From Vitellaria paradoxa (taxonomy: Eukaryota; Streptophyta; Magnoliopsida; Ericales; Sapotaceae): 64,000 nt of DNA. Position 1 is the first letter of the stretch. Each line of letters opens with the position of its first letter. The position numbers were made by a program, and so were the translations under genes. Where the stretch lies: the NCBI GenBank assembly GCA_019916065.1, contig CM034237.1, forward strand, positions 1,550,001-1,614,000, written 5' to 3'. Positions 10,995 to 24,100 of this stretch are shown here, in pieces. The notes under the pieces were generated by a model. The model was not told the DNA's origin, did no database searches, and worked only from the letters and a program-made list of their open reading frames with translations.

Positions 10995-13900
10995 TACAAC
11001 GGATGATGGGACAGACCCAACTAACTCTATTGATGGAATTGACAAGGACGAATCCCCTGAAGGTGAAACTGAAGATGTAAGTTGAGTCCCCCCCTCCAAA
11101 AAGAAAAAGAAAAAAATGTTTTCTCAAGTATATTGATTCATAATGATATCATTTGGGATATCTCTTAACTGTTTTCCAAGTTGCCATTATCCAGTTGTTG
11201 ATTGCATATCTATAAAACTCTCGGTAATGTGGGTGCTCTAATGGATGAAATATGCCTAGTTTGTTTTGATTTTGAAATTTGTTGTTTTCTTGTGGTCCCA
11301 TTCCTATGCAAATTTTCATTGATAGCTAGTTCAAAATTTCAGGTACTTTTTCAACTGTAATGTTTATTTTATAAGTGGCCTTAATGAATGGCGTGCGGGG
11401 ATTTTATTTGTAGGTAGTCAATTCACCAACATAGAGATACCTCCTCTTGCCATATTTAGTACTCAATTAAGGACGTCTAGTCTGGCCGTATGCTCTACTT
11501 ATAAGGAATCTCCCTCTGGTTATATAAATTCCAAATCTCCATTTTACCTCTAAAAGATCCATCTTAAGACTCGAAGCAAGGCCTAAGGACCTCCTTTTGC
11601 CCTCCACTTATGAGCACCGTTGAGGGTCTTATGTCCTAACATCGGCGCAGGATCACTGGGAAGCAGTAGATTGATGGCTAGAGTTAAAGAATCCTTCAAT
11701 CTAGAGAGAGACGTCACCAAACAAACCTCATAATATCCTCACCTCCTTAATAGCTATAATTTTATAACACTTGGTTGCGCAGCAGACGATGCCATTCAAT
11801 TAGCCTAATTGTCACCTTATTGGCCTTAATAAGCTAAACCTTCCTCTCCTATTTATACACTCCTTTGTTTTTTCTGCAAAACAACATCATTAGACTTTCA
11901 CCATAGTCAAACCCTTTGATCTTTTGCGCTCTCTCTCTAGATTGCCTAATTCTAACTCCCCTTGCCTCTGGAAACTTCTACCATTAATGACACTCAACAT
12001 TATTTCTAGATGGTTGGAATCTCCAATCTACCCCAACCATCTATAATTTCCCTTCTCTTTTCTTCATGTTCTATGCTTGTGACATCACTAAAGTATCGTA
12101 AGTGGCCTTTATAGATGCATTATTCAATAGGTTGTGTTTGAGTGTTCTTACTTTTCGTAGTTCTATGCACATTGTAAAGGATATAAGCTTACATATCTAA
12201 ATGCTTTTTACTCTTTACTTGTGTAAACGAAGTCATTTGTTTATCTCTCTCGTACAGTCTTATCTCATATCACGCCACCCTTCATGTGAGGGGGATTGTG
12301 AGCGAAATCCCATATTGCCTTGATACAAAAGTTGTACTCTTCATATAAGGCCTTGGGTTAAGCAAGCCATTTTGTAGGGTTGAGTTAGGCCCATGGGTTC
12401 TTCAACATGGTATTAGAGCTAGGTTCTAATTGGTTGCTGGGCCTCGCTTATCTCGCATAGCCTAGCCTCACATCGCTCTATGTTTCATGAGAGGGGTTGT
12501 GAGTGAACTCATTCACTTCTCTCTCTTGCACAGTCTTGCCTCACTTCACTCCACGCTTTGCGTGAGGGGGATTGTGAGTGAAGTCTCACATTACCTTGAT
12601 ATGAAAGCTGTAGCATAAAGGGAATTATGAGTAAAGTCCCACATCGCTTTGATACAGAAGTTGTAGTCTCCATATAAGGCCTTGGGCAACCCTCACATTG
12701 CTAGTTGGTTTTCAGGGTTGAGTTAGGCCTGCAGATCTTCAACAACTTGTAAGCATTTCTTTGCATAGTGATAAATGGAGTGCTTATATTGTGCTCGCGC
12801 GCTCCTCCGCATCCATGCTCATGGACACATGCACACAACATGCTGCTTTGTCTTTAATAAGCATCTTGACTTTCCATTTTTCAGGTAAACAGTGAAATGC
12901 TAAGAGAAAATCTTGAAAGAATTGTTGGTGGGGATGACTCTACCTTTAGTGGGATAGACTTGGCAACTCTTATTAGGAACAAGTATGGGAGATCCTATGA
13001 TGTTCAACTAATAAAGAAAGTATTCCTTTGCATATGTGGTTCATTATAATGCTGGAGTTGCGGTGACTCAATACAGCTATGATATCTATTTTCCTATTTT
13101 GAGCAAGGGCTTACCACTGTAAGACTAATCTCTCTTTTGTTATCCTAAAATTTTCTCAGCACCAGCCCTTGTTGTTCTTGTTATTCTGAATTTGAGTTAA
13201 TATTAAGCCAAGACCAAAAGAATAAGAACAGAGAGTTATGATATCAAGAAATTATCTTATTCTTATGTATCCATTACCTGTTAAAACTATCTCATTTTAC
13301 TAGTAAAAAATGACTCGTTTGTTTTAGCAATGTAATCCTTGCATGAACAATTATGTTTGCGTTGTCGCAGATTCACAGAATCGGTTTACAAAGAAAGTTG
13401 CTATAGTTAAATTGTTTTGCTGCTTGCACAGGATGGAGTATAGAGTTGTTGAAACGAAGAGAATGTTGGAAATAGAAATTGTTTTCTCAAATGAATAGTT
13501 TTCTTCTTTTCTAGATGCTCACTACTGTGAACCATCCTCTTTTTTTGGTAGAATGTTCTTGTAAAATTATGTTGTTTGAGGGTTCTTGAATGTTGTTTAG
13601 AGAATTTTAAATATTAATCGATTGCTTTTGTGCTCTTTTGTTTATTATTGAAGTCCTTCATGCTCTATTTACATGCCTTAATATAGGAATTCATGGGAAG
13701 AAATCTCCTTGCTTTGAATGTCATGTGGAAGTACATGGAGTAGGTGAGCAATTTTTTATCCATAAACCTGTGGTTGTATGCAGAATGTTTCTGTCATCAA
13801 ATTTCAAATATATGTTGAATATGCTAAGGGTTTTGAAAAATTTTCACAACTTAACATTGTTATGAGTCAATGAAATATGCTCTCATGTCATCTTGAACAT

Positions 13901-15751
13901 TACCAAACTACTCTATTCAAATAATTCTCTATCTTATAGCTTATACTTTTAAGGCCCATCGCTTGCTAATTTTTTAAACTTACTGTGAAAATGGATTTTT
14001 AGTGCTTTCAGTTTCATAATCTTGTCTTTTGTTCTAATTTTATTGTGCATATATATATATTCGTCGGAATTCCAATGATATTAGTGTACTTTTGTCAACG
14101 CATTAATAACAAGGCAATTAGATGTTTCTTTGAAGTTCTTTTTTATAGTATGGAGATATTAATGACTCAAATTATGTATAATGTGAAATATTATGACTAA
14201 AAAAGCTAATATTTAGTGCTTGACCCATATTTGTGTGGCTTAAGCCTTTGGGACAATTGTTTGCATCAGACTTTTGGTTCTAAGAGGTTTGGTTTTGAAT
14301 CTATCTATATGTGTTTATTTTGCCAATCTGTCAGGGTTCACTCTGTTCTATTACCTTGCACCACATTTTAGTTCTCTCTCTCTCCCCCCCCCCTCATGTG
14401 AGTAGCTGTCTACACGAGAGAGGCTGCGCTCAATTCTTAGTAGTTTAAGCTTTTTTGCAAAATTAACTTTAAGGGTGATAGCTTATGTTAAAATTGGGCT
14501 GCTCTAATTACTTTTGACTCAAAAAATTCCATACTTCTGTATTTATATCTTTTAAGGCTAACCGTTCCAAAAAAAGGAAAGGGAAAAGAATAATCTAGAG
14601 GATTATGCACAATACAATCAATTTTTTTTTTTCTGGTCGACATGCAAGTATGAATAAATTATACGGGTTCAAACTCAGGAAGAGTCTCTCTTATTGTTGG
14701 GAGTAAGATTGTGACTCCGCATCGATAGGAGTTTCATGCACTAGACTACCCTTTTTACATATAAATAAATTTCCCTGTCATTAAATTAGGCGTTAAAGAC
14801 GCATACTTTTTACAAGAGCTACTGAAACAAGCCTTAATTCCATTACTCAATATCTGAAGTTCAATTGCATCATCTCATTTTAAAGCATGTTTTTAATTGT
14901 CCTTTTCTTAGAGATCCTTTCCATTGATCGAGGAAGAGTATTTATTGAGGCTTGATGATGTGGCTAACACTTTGAAATGTTGGGGAGCTGTCTCACATAT
15001 TCGAAATAGCCTAGCAAAGCTGAAAGAGAGGCCTCGGATAGGGAAGGTAATTTAATTGATTTAGATATTGCAACTTCATATATCAAATTTCTTGCGGTAG
15101 AAAACAATGAAAAATATAAAGGGAAGACAAAAGGGGCTGAAAGTTTAGTGAAAACCTTATTTATTGTTTGGTATAGATGGAACTATCAATCACATTTTGA
15201 AACATAACAAGAAGTCATGTAGAGCACAAAGACACGAGTAGCTTTAAATGAATATTCGAATAAACCATCTTCAAATCCTTCTAGTTGACCATGATACCAC
15301 GGGGTAATTACACTTTTTAGGGGTTTGGCTAAAAAATATATGAACTCTCTCTAGTTTAAAAGTCAACACATAATCCTATTGTGATTTGGATTAAAGTGAA
15401 AAATTTGCAAATCTAGTGTTTGACAAAAAGAATTCTACATATGGCCGGCTGAGGCATTATAAAACCATGCTTATGTTCCCTTCCTCGCTGAAACAAACCA
15501 TGGAAAGAGTAAGCAAAATTATCTGAGTCTTTGGACTTGAATAGAATGCCTATGATAGCTAAAATTTAACAGTAGATAGAACAGATTAACAATAAAGTGG
15601 ACTAACATTCCTGTCATAAGGGCCTGGAAAATCATTATTTTTATGCAATGCAATACTATTTGTTCTTTCTTTATATTTGCGCAGGCAGTTAGCATTTTCA
15701 TAGACATAGGACGAGTCTGGGGGCCGTGCCAATGAATGGATTTATAGATAG
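10995..15751 (+). pseudogene. DUF3067 family gene, main copy (broken)
   Basis: Five exons can be followed with good splice sites. They are 10995-11076 (acidic, TDDGTDPTNSIDGIDKDE), 12885-13019 (LRENLERIVGG to YGRSYDVQLIKK), 13687-13743 (EFMGRNLLALNVMWKYME), 14912-15046 (RSFPLIEEEYLLRLDD to PRIGK) and 15685-15751 (AVSIFIDM-type end, WIYR then TAG). The order KYGRSYD, NVMWKYMEQRSFPL, YLLRLDDVA matches the DUF3067 family of cyanobacteria and plastids (recalled). Two lesions break it. The expected Q codon at the end of exon 3 is TAG (13741-13743). One extra A in the last exon (near 15709) shifts the frame. The 82-nt exon and following intron recur at 33488. It is convergent with the eIF4A-III copy, whose end lies about 1.7 kb away. 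Confidence 0.8.
12246..12744 (+). mobile_element. TRIM-like retroelement with tandem LTRs
   Basis: A 111-bp LTR-like unit (12297-12407) starts TGTGAGCGAAATCCCA and ends CAACA. It is followed at once by TGGTATTAGAGC, an 11/12 match to the initiator-tRNA-Met primer-binding site. A purine tract (GAGGGGGAT) precedes the unit. After about 165 bp the same purine tract and LTR start recur (12573). A nested second start lies at 12626, and the unit ends at 12744. Internal sequence (CTCTCTCGTACAGTCTTATC versus CTCTCTCTTGCACAGTCTTG) is also repeated before each LTR. There is no coding region. Short LTRs, a primer-binding site, a purine tract and small size define a TRIM. Tandem LTR-internal-LTR-LTR order suggests recombination between copies. 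Confidence 0.75.
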
Positions 15752-16129
15752 ATTGTTTGAACGATCTGTGAGAAGTGCAGAGAAGACTTCGTACCAATTT
15801 GTAGCATGGGAGGAACCACTTTCGCAGAGAAGACTTCGTCTTTCACGTTTATGGTTTTAAGGTCTGTGGATTCTATTTTGATGCACCCTACAAAATCATT
15901 AAAAGTTATGTCTTTTGGTGATGTATTGATATCTGATGGTGGCAATGTTAAGACATCGAAGCAGTGTTGGCTTGTATTTCCCTAGTTTCCTTTGTTGCTT
16001 TTCATTTAGTCGTCGTAGGCATACCTGTATATACAAAATTATTGTAAAATTTCTGTTTACAGCTTCTAATTCTCTCTTTTGCAATCTAATTTGTGATACT
16101 CTCTCTTTCACTCACTCTCTCTCTCTCTT

Positions 16130-16160
<31 letters not shown>

Positions 16161-17025
16161 TGTTGACTTTTTTCTAGATGAATTTTGTTGCTCTATTGTG
16201 AACCCTATGATATAATTTAATAATTTCATTTGGTTGGGGCCATACACAAAACTGAACTAGTATTTTGACAATCAATGTAGGCAATGTTTGTGTGCTGAAG
16301 TAATAAGTGGTGCAAGGCGATATACTCCATGGGCCTCGCTTATGCAACGTTTAGTGTGCCATTTAAAATGACAAATATTAAATCCAGTTGGGTAAGTAAT
16401 TCTCCATAAAAGTGTATGGCCAAGTCTTAGAGGAGGTGTGGTATATACAGTGAGTAAGCTATTGAAGTTATTCACGTGATTGCTAATGAATCTCTGAACT
16501 CTGAATACAATCTCTCCAATGTCTCTTTTTTGTTTGGTTGGATGATAAAATTTTATCTTAACACTATCATAGGAATAAATAATAATATGGTATATATTAT
16601 GAAATTAAATTATTGTATAATATATTTAGTTAAGGTAGGATAAAGAATGTAATTTAAGTAAAAATAAAATAAAATGAAATGAAATTTTGATTTTTAATAA
16701 TAACACTTTCCCTTACTTGGCCAAGAGTAGGTACAACCTTATTTCCTGAAACATTTTATATTTTTTTCCCTCTTTTCTTGAAAGTTAGTAACAATGTTAA
16801 AATAGCATGCTTGACATATTTCCACGTAAAATACCTCGAAATTCATTCCTTCTTATTTATCCAGTTAAATAATAGGCACAGGGATGCAAATTAACTTAGC
16901 CAAAACACTCAAGCTTCGCTCATTATTATAGATATATATATTTTTCATTCTACATCGATTCATCTAACCAACAGTTTGAGAAGGCATTTTTTAGCCAGGG
17001 TTCACGATTTGAAACTCTAGGCATC
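13348..17025. repeat. Segmental duplication, right copy (pairs with 989-5905)
   Basis: Exons, introns and 3' flank of the main DUF3067 gene from intron 2 onward match the left copy over about 3.6 kb. This copy lacks about 385 bp seen between 3042 and 3427 of the left copy, joined here at about 15297. It also lacks the SINE, MITE and 869-bp element that interrupt the left copy's flank. Confidence 0.85.
16112..16154. repeat. (CT)n(AT)n microsatellite
   Basis: Compound run, longer than its paralogue at 4254-4286. Confidence 0.9.
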
Positions 17026-19397
17026 ACCAAATTGGTTCCTGTAACTGAAATTATTCAATGGCGATACACGAACACCATTTTCCCCTAAAAATATCATCAG
17101 TTTGGTCACCAAAGCCCAAAGCATACCATCTTCTACAAAGTACAGCATATATATATATATATATATAAAGGTCCTACATAAAGAAACAATATCACATTCC
17201 ATACTGTATACAATGAGATGAAGGCAGCAACGTAGCATTAGAAACCTATTCATTCACTGTAAGAGTCAGACATGAAGAGAATGAATGTGACCCAAATGTT
17301 TCTTGTTACAAAACCAGGAAAACTGCAAATCACACGCGAAAACCATCACCAAAAAAATAGCATACGCAAATCCAGAAACTGCCCCACAAGCCCTTGTTCA
17401 CCAGGAAATTTTTTTTTTTTTCGATCCACCCCCTACACAGGCAAAAAGGTGGCTATATCAAATCAGCTAACATTCATTGGCATTTCATCAATCTGGGTAC
17501 TGTAGTACTGCCCAATGTCTCTTAAAATCTTGATATCATCACTTTTGACAAAATTTATCGCAACACCCTGCAAAGCATTAAAGCCTCCCATTTCAAAGGC
17601 AATTAGGATATCAATTGTCACAAAGCGGTTGGTTTAATGAATAACAGCGGCAAGAATGCATATGAGATCGGGAGATTGCAAGAAATCCCATCACAATTTG
17701 ATATAAGGTAGGCAATTTCAATGCATGACAAATCTATTCTTCCAAAATTCACTGCACAACCATCTAGATTTTGGGGTATAGAAAATTCCATCCGAGAGGG
17801 GGGGGGTTAAAGCAAATTTTTGTAGAAGCATCAAAAAGATGCAAAGGACGTCAAGTTAAAACTCGAAGCTATCTACAAATTGCAAAAATGAAAGAAGCTC
17901 CAGTTCCTTCCCCCCTCTAACCAACTGTATAACAAGATAAAAGTAACTCCTCAACCTATACAATTGTATTTCAATGTCAACGGCATGAAATGTTATTGTT
18001 GTAGAAAGCAATATTAATGTTTATCTAACACACCAACAGAGAATGGAACTAAGCAAATGCTTTTTCATTTTCATATGATATTGAAACCACCAAAAACGTC
18101 TTTACATGATGGTTACAATGATTTAGAAGCATAAGGTACGACTTCCCCCTTATCATCTTGCTTCTAAATTTTTTCAAAGAAAAAAAAAGAAAAGAAAATA
18201 TTCTCAGGAGTTTCATACACAAAACCAGGAGGAGGACAAACAGCAAAACAAAGGCATTAGAAAAACAGCAGGAATAAACAAGGAAGTATGGGACACATTT
18301 TACACCACAATGAAGGTCATAAATAAATAAACATCAGCCTGCATAGAATTCAAGAACAAAGGTACATGAATCACAATACCTTGCATAAAGATACATCAGA
18401 GAGATAAAACAACTAACAATATAGACATCATAAAATAGAGCATCCATTAGGCAGTTTATAATTTCTCTGAGCAATAGCAAAATTAGGTTCACTTTTTGAC
18501 GAAATAAAGAGCACATATCAGCTTCTGGACCAAAAAATAAAAATAAAAAATCAACCACCCAAGCAAAAGTCAAGATATCTAAAAAAATATGCCTTACGTC
18601 CAAAACGACCAGACCCACCAATGCGATGAATGTAAAGCTCTCGATTGTTTGGAAGGTCATAATTAATCACCAGAGAAACCTAAAGAATGAACAAATGAAG
18701 GCAATATAAGTTAGAACGCAAGTATAAGATGGTACCAATGTATACAATTAATACAACTAATGACCATGCACGCTTTTACTAAACCAAACAGTTTGATTAA
18801 CAGGGATGGTTACAATGTTATCTGTTATTTCCACATCCTAAAGCTACTAAATTTTTAAAGATGATATAATCAATCTTCAAAGTATAAGCAGGGAAATGCG
18901 TACATATGCACACCTTCAAATCTGTGTACAAATATTACACACACATTAACATCTTTTGATGGAACAGCTAAACTAACCAAGTTGCTTTGATAGTGTGAAC
19001 ATCATACATGTATTAACATCTTTTGATGGAACACCTTAATTAAACAAGATGCTTTGATATTAAAGTGCGACACAGCTTCACATGAATCTCTCACACATTC
19101 CCATTCACAATCGCTATTTTCAGGTACACATTAAGTCTACCTTTACTTCCCGAAAGATAAAAATTATGTTCTATTGAGGGGTTTATTGTAATTTTCTTCT
19201 CTATACTTCTTCTGTGTACCCACAAACTTATCACATACGGAAACATAAAATAAATAGACTTCCTTCCTTTGTACATTGTTTGGGTCAAGCAAACATAAAT
19301 CAACTTTGATGTCCAAACTTTTGGCCAGTATGCAATAATATTATAGAGCTGTGGTCCAAATTTTGGAAAGTATACATATCAACTTTGGTCCCTAAAC

Positions 19398-19795
19398 TCA
19401 ACTCAACAAAGCCTTAGCCCCAGACTAGTAGGGGTCGGCAACAAGAATTGTCTTCCTTTATTCATTCTCGTCATATTTTTCATAAGGCTATATGAAAATA
19501 TTTCTTCACAATTTCAGTCCAAATAAACTTAAGCCTGCATTTTATTCTCTCTACCTCTTCTACTTGGATTCACCCTCTCTTTCTTATAGGTGCATCTCTA
19601 TATCTATGTTAGCCATGACCAAATTAACTTAAATGACGTTCTCTCAATCTTCTTTTTGATAAATTCATTTCTTATCTATCTTTTTCTTGTATTACCACAC
19701 ATCCATTTTAACATTCCCATTTGGGCCATACTCATCTTATGAGATTATCGGTTGTTAATGGCCCAACACTCTGTGTGGATAACTTTGATCCTCCT
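19398..19795 (-). mobile_element. 5'-truncated RTE-type LINE tail
   Basis: Read on the minus strand, 19795-19690 gives pieces such as HTECWAINN and SMARMGMLKWMC. These match the 'YGTECWAVKNQ..KMSVAEMRMLRWMCG' end of plant RTE reverse transcriptase (recalled). Further on, a FGHG-like stretch, DAPIRKRG and a WTEIVKK-like piece match the usual C-terminal tail before the 3' end (near 19398). Stops and shifts are frequent. It lies inside a copy A intron of eIF4A-III. Its first ~95 bp are included in each unit of the adjoining 353-bp tandem array. Confidence 0.65.
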
Positions 19796-21112
19796 ATGTT
19801 ATTTAAATCATGGCTCGCAACTCTTTTACTCGTGTAGCTTATTAACCCTCAAGCAACAAGATGCAGATTACTTGAACCAGTACCTTGCACGCTGATTTAT
19901 TAACCAGCCATTACATTCCATGTTTTGATGTCCAAAATTACTAATCGAATAGCTTTAAAATCCATAGAATGGCTGAATATACTTGTTGCATAATGGTCCA
20001 TAGACTCGTTACCTATTTTTCAAACAATAGTTAATAATCTAACCCCCTTACACATCCATTTTAACATTCCCATTCGTGCCATACTCATCTTATGAGATTA
20101 TCGGTTGTTAATGGCCCAACACTCTGTGTGGATAACTTTGATCCTCCTATGTTATTTAAATCATGGCTCGCAACTCTTTTACTCGTGTAGCTTATTAACC
20201 CTCAAGCAACAAGATGCAGATTACTTGAACCAGTACCTTGCACGCTGATTTATTAACCAGCCATTACATTCCATGTTTTGATGTCCAAAATTACTAATCG
20301 AATAGCTTTAAAATCCATAGAATGGCTGAATATACTTGTTGCATAATGGTCCATAGACTCGTTACCTATTTTTCAAACAATAGTTAATAATCTAACCCCC
20401 TTACACATCCATTTTAACATTCCCATTCGTGCCATACTCATCTTATGAGATTATCGGTTGTTAATGGCCCAACACTCTGTGTGGATAACTTTGATCCTCC
20501 TATGTTATTTAAATCATGGCTCGCAACTCTTTTACTCGTGTAGCTTATTAACCCTCAAGCAACAAGATGCAGATTACTTGAACCAGTACCTTGCACGCTG
20601 ATTTATTAACCAGCCATTACATTCCATGTTTTGATGTCCAAAATTACTAATCGAATAGCTTTAAAATCCATAGAATGGCTGAATATACTTGTTGCATAAT
20701 GGTCCATAGACTCGTTACCTATTTTTCAAACAATAGTTAATAATCTAACCCCCTTACACATCCATTTTAACATTCCCATTCGTGCCATACTCATCTTATG
20801 AGATTATCGGTTGTTAATGGCCCAACACTCTGTGTGGATAACTTTGATCCTCCTATGTTATTTAAATCATGGCTCGCAACTCTTTTACTCGTGTAGCTTA
20901 TTAACCCTCAAGCAACAAGATGCAGATTACTTGAACCAGTACCTTGCACGCTGATTTATTAACCAGCCATTACATTCCATGTTTTGATGTCCAAAATTAC
21001 TAATCGAATAGCTTTAAAATCCATAGAATGGCTGAATATACTTGTTGCATAATGGTCCATAGACTCGTTACCTATTTTTCAAACAATAGTTAATAATCTA
21101 ACCCCCTTGCAT
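19701..21112. repeat. 353-bp tandem repeat, four copies
   Basis: Units start at 19701, 20054, 20407 and 20760, an exact 353-bp spacing. Copies 2-4 look identical by eye. Copy 1 differs at a few bases (ATTTGGGCC against ATTCGTGCC). Each unit joins the start of the truncated RTE fragment to unrelated AT-rich sequence. The array lies in the intron between the exon 6 and exon 7 equivalents of eIF4A-III copy A. Such identity means recent expansion, gene conversion or an assembly artefact. Confidence 0.95.
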
Positions 21113-24100
21113 GTGAAAGAACTACTTATGTAACCTATATTGCCTACTATAAAGATACAAAATTGTTAAAGACCCCCCCCAAAAAAAAAAAAGAACATGA
21201 TGATAAACAAAATACTTGCCTGTTGAACATCCAGCCCTCGAGCCCAAACATCCGTTGTGATCAGGACACAGGCTGCCATTATCGCATCTCTCTCCTTCTG
21301 GGGCATATCTCCATGCATAGAGGACACGGTAAAGTTATTACTACGCATCTTCTCAGTTAGCCAAACTACCTGTACAGGTGGAATTAGGTGAAGATGAGTA
21401 CCAACCAAAAATAAATTGTTCTGTAATCCATAACCCAAGAAGCAAAGTTTGGTTCAAGGGCTAAATAAAAACAATTTCCCTTGAAAAGCAACTTCACAAA
21501 ATTGGAATACTATCCAAACAGAGGGGAGAAATCTTCCCGTGAAGAAAAACTAACTAAACACAGAACCACCTAGCCAGTACAACAAAAGTGGAACATTCTA
21601 TAAAAGAAGAAAACCACCGGGCCAAATATTTGCTTTTGAATTAGTCATCTTCAGAAGCCAAAAATATGGAAGTTGATTTCTAGCCAAGTCACATCTTTCT
21701 GACTGTAAAATCCATATTATATCCATTGGTACATACTAATAAGCCAACAAACCTCCAATATTATGAATAGCACTCAAGATATTACCTTCCGCTCTGTGTT
21801 ACAGAAAATAACGGCCTGGGTGATGGTAAGGGTATCATACAGATCACATAGAGTATTGAACTTCCACTCCTCCCTTTCCACTGCAACAAAGAATTGCTTG
21901 ATGCCCTGCCATATTTGGGTAATATAGTTAAAAAAATCGACCATAATACAGACAAAAAAAGAAATTGAAATTTTGAATTATTTCAAAGGACGCTGATATA
22001 TGTAAGCAAAGCCATTAGCTACCTCAAGAGTCAACTCATCACGTTTCACAAGTATATCCTAAGAGGATCTGTCATAAATTTGCTGGTCATCTCCAGAATT
22101 TCATTAGGAAGGGTAGCAGAAATCAAAACAACCTGCAACAATAGCTCATATATTTGATTCAGAATATCAACAATTAACTCCCTGTGGGATCAGCAGTATA
22201 CTGGTCAACCATGACCTATTACGATGCCGTGCAAGCGTACGTGAGTACTAAAAAGTGCATAGAGATGAAACTACTGTGCTCCAGCAGCAGAAGACATGAC
22301 ATGTGACAAATATTACAGAAAGTGGAAGTATATGGGGGATATAAGCTGTCAACTTAACCCGTCCCAGGCAAGTTAACATATTGTAGGAATAGTAAAAGAC
22401 TAAAGTACCAACAGGTTTAACTCTCAGAACCCACAAATTAAGGGCATGAAAGTAAATTAAACTAATTTCTATCCCCAATCAGTCATTGCTCTCACAAGCA
22501 ATAATTCATCCCCTCAGCAGAAACAAAAAACACAATGCCAAAGCTAATTCCACATGGCCAATTTTTTCTCCATGCCGATGATACCATCGATCCACTTTAT
22601 TAGCATGATTCAAAACCCACAATAAAAATCTCGAACAGAAGAACCCCACACATTTTGCCATGGTAGAGCAGAACACCTTTAACCCAAGTTTGGAAACTTC
22701 TTGGGAAGTGCTGGTATTTGTGTCATGTCCTAATCGTGTCAAAAAAGACATTCATTGGTCATTTGGAGAACATACGTGTCCACCACTTGACACACATAAA
22801 CACACAGTAACACTGAAGAAAAAACTTGGAATTAAACAATAAAACGAAACTAAGTGGATTGTTTCCTTTTTTATACCAGAGGTATACTTCTATTATTAAT
22901 CTTGTCTCTAATTTCTTTCACTTTTGGGAACTTTAGAATCTAAAACTTCCAATTTGTGTGGTATACATATATAAAAATTAATAAATAGCTTTCTTGTGTG
23001 CATATATAAGTATATATAATCGTGAACATGCCCCCCCCCCCCCCAAAAAAAAAAAAAAAACCAGGGGCAGAGGCACCAAGGGCCTACTGCCCTCACCGAT
23101 TAAGAAAATTACACCAAGGTCTAATTGATTTTGCTCTAGTTTACCTGGAAATTTTACTTTTACCCCATTGTTATCAAGTTTTTGTCCCCACTGTTTTTCT
23201 ACTTTTGCTCCTATTCCCCTTAAAAATGTAATTTTTTCCCCACTAATTACAAATCTAAAAAATTAGAATAAGTGTGCTTCATGCTACCATGGTTGACAGG
23301 ATATAGAAAGAGGAATATCCAAATGGTGGTTGCAATGGATGTCCCTGGTGGTAGTTATTGCAATAGTTAGGTCCAGTGTTACTAAAAAACAATAACACCC
23401 CAACAATATGCATTTTGGAACACATGCTCCATAACACGGTACATTTTCATTTCAACTTGATGAATCAGTGATATAATTCTTTTTGCTATCCAAGTACTTA
23501 ACAATTCTCCTTAAGAGGAAAAAAATTCAAATCTAATGATCTCAAATCGAGAGAGTAACATTTAGTAAGGCAATTTTTGCTTTCCTTTTTTTGTTTTTTT
23601 AAATAAAAGAAAGGGGATAATGTTTGCAGAATCATGAACTAATTAATCAATTTGAAGAATTAAATACACCACATTTTAATTGATGCCTACTTGTTAAAAT
23701 AAAATTGTTATCACATTTAGAAGTGCCGTAAATTCCAACAGTTGTGACTGATACAACTATAAAAGCCATTCATAGGTAACAGTGCCATAAAGTGGGGGGA
23801 GAGTTTGTGGGTGGGGAAACTAATTATGAAGATCGAGTGTGCAAAACCTGAAGCTCTGGTGGAAGATATCTGTAAACGTCATAAATTTGATCCTTGAAAC
23901 CTCTGCTCAACATCTCATCAGACTCATCCTGGTGGAATACTAACCATATCGAAATAATTTCTCACCACGATAATATCCCCTCAAAAAACAGATTAAAGTA
24001 ATCTCCACTGCACTAAACAAATCGCAGAGATAACAACAAAAAGCAGGGGAAATAGAGGAGGATTGGCAGACATCTTGCACTCACAAGAATCAATAACTTG

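Noticed and set aside
19701..21112. CRISPR-like repeats
   Set aside because: Units are 353 bp, contiguous and in a plant intron.
21166..21438. Separate short helicase gene (90 codons)
   Set aside because: It is exon 6 plus intron of eIF4A-III copy A.
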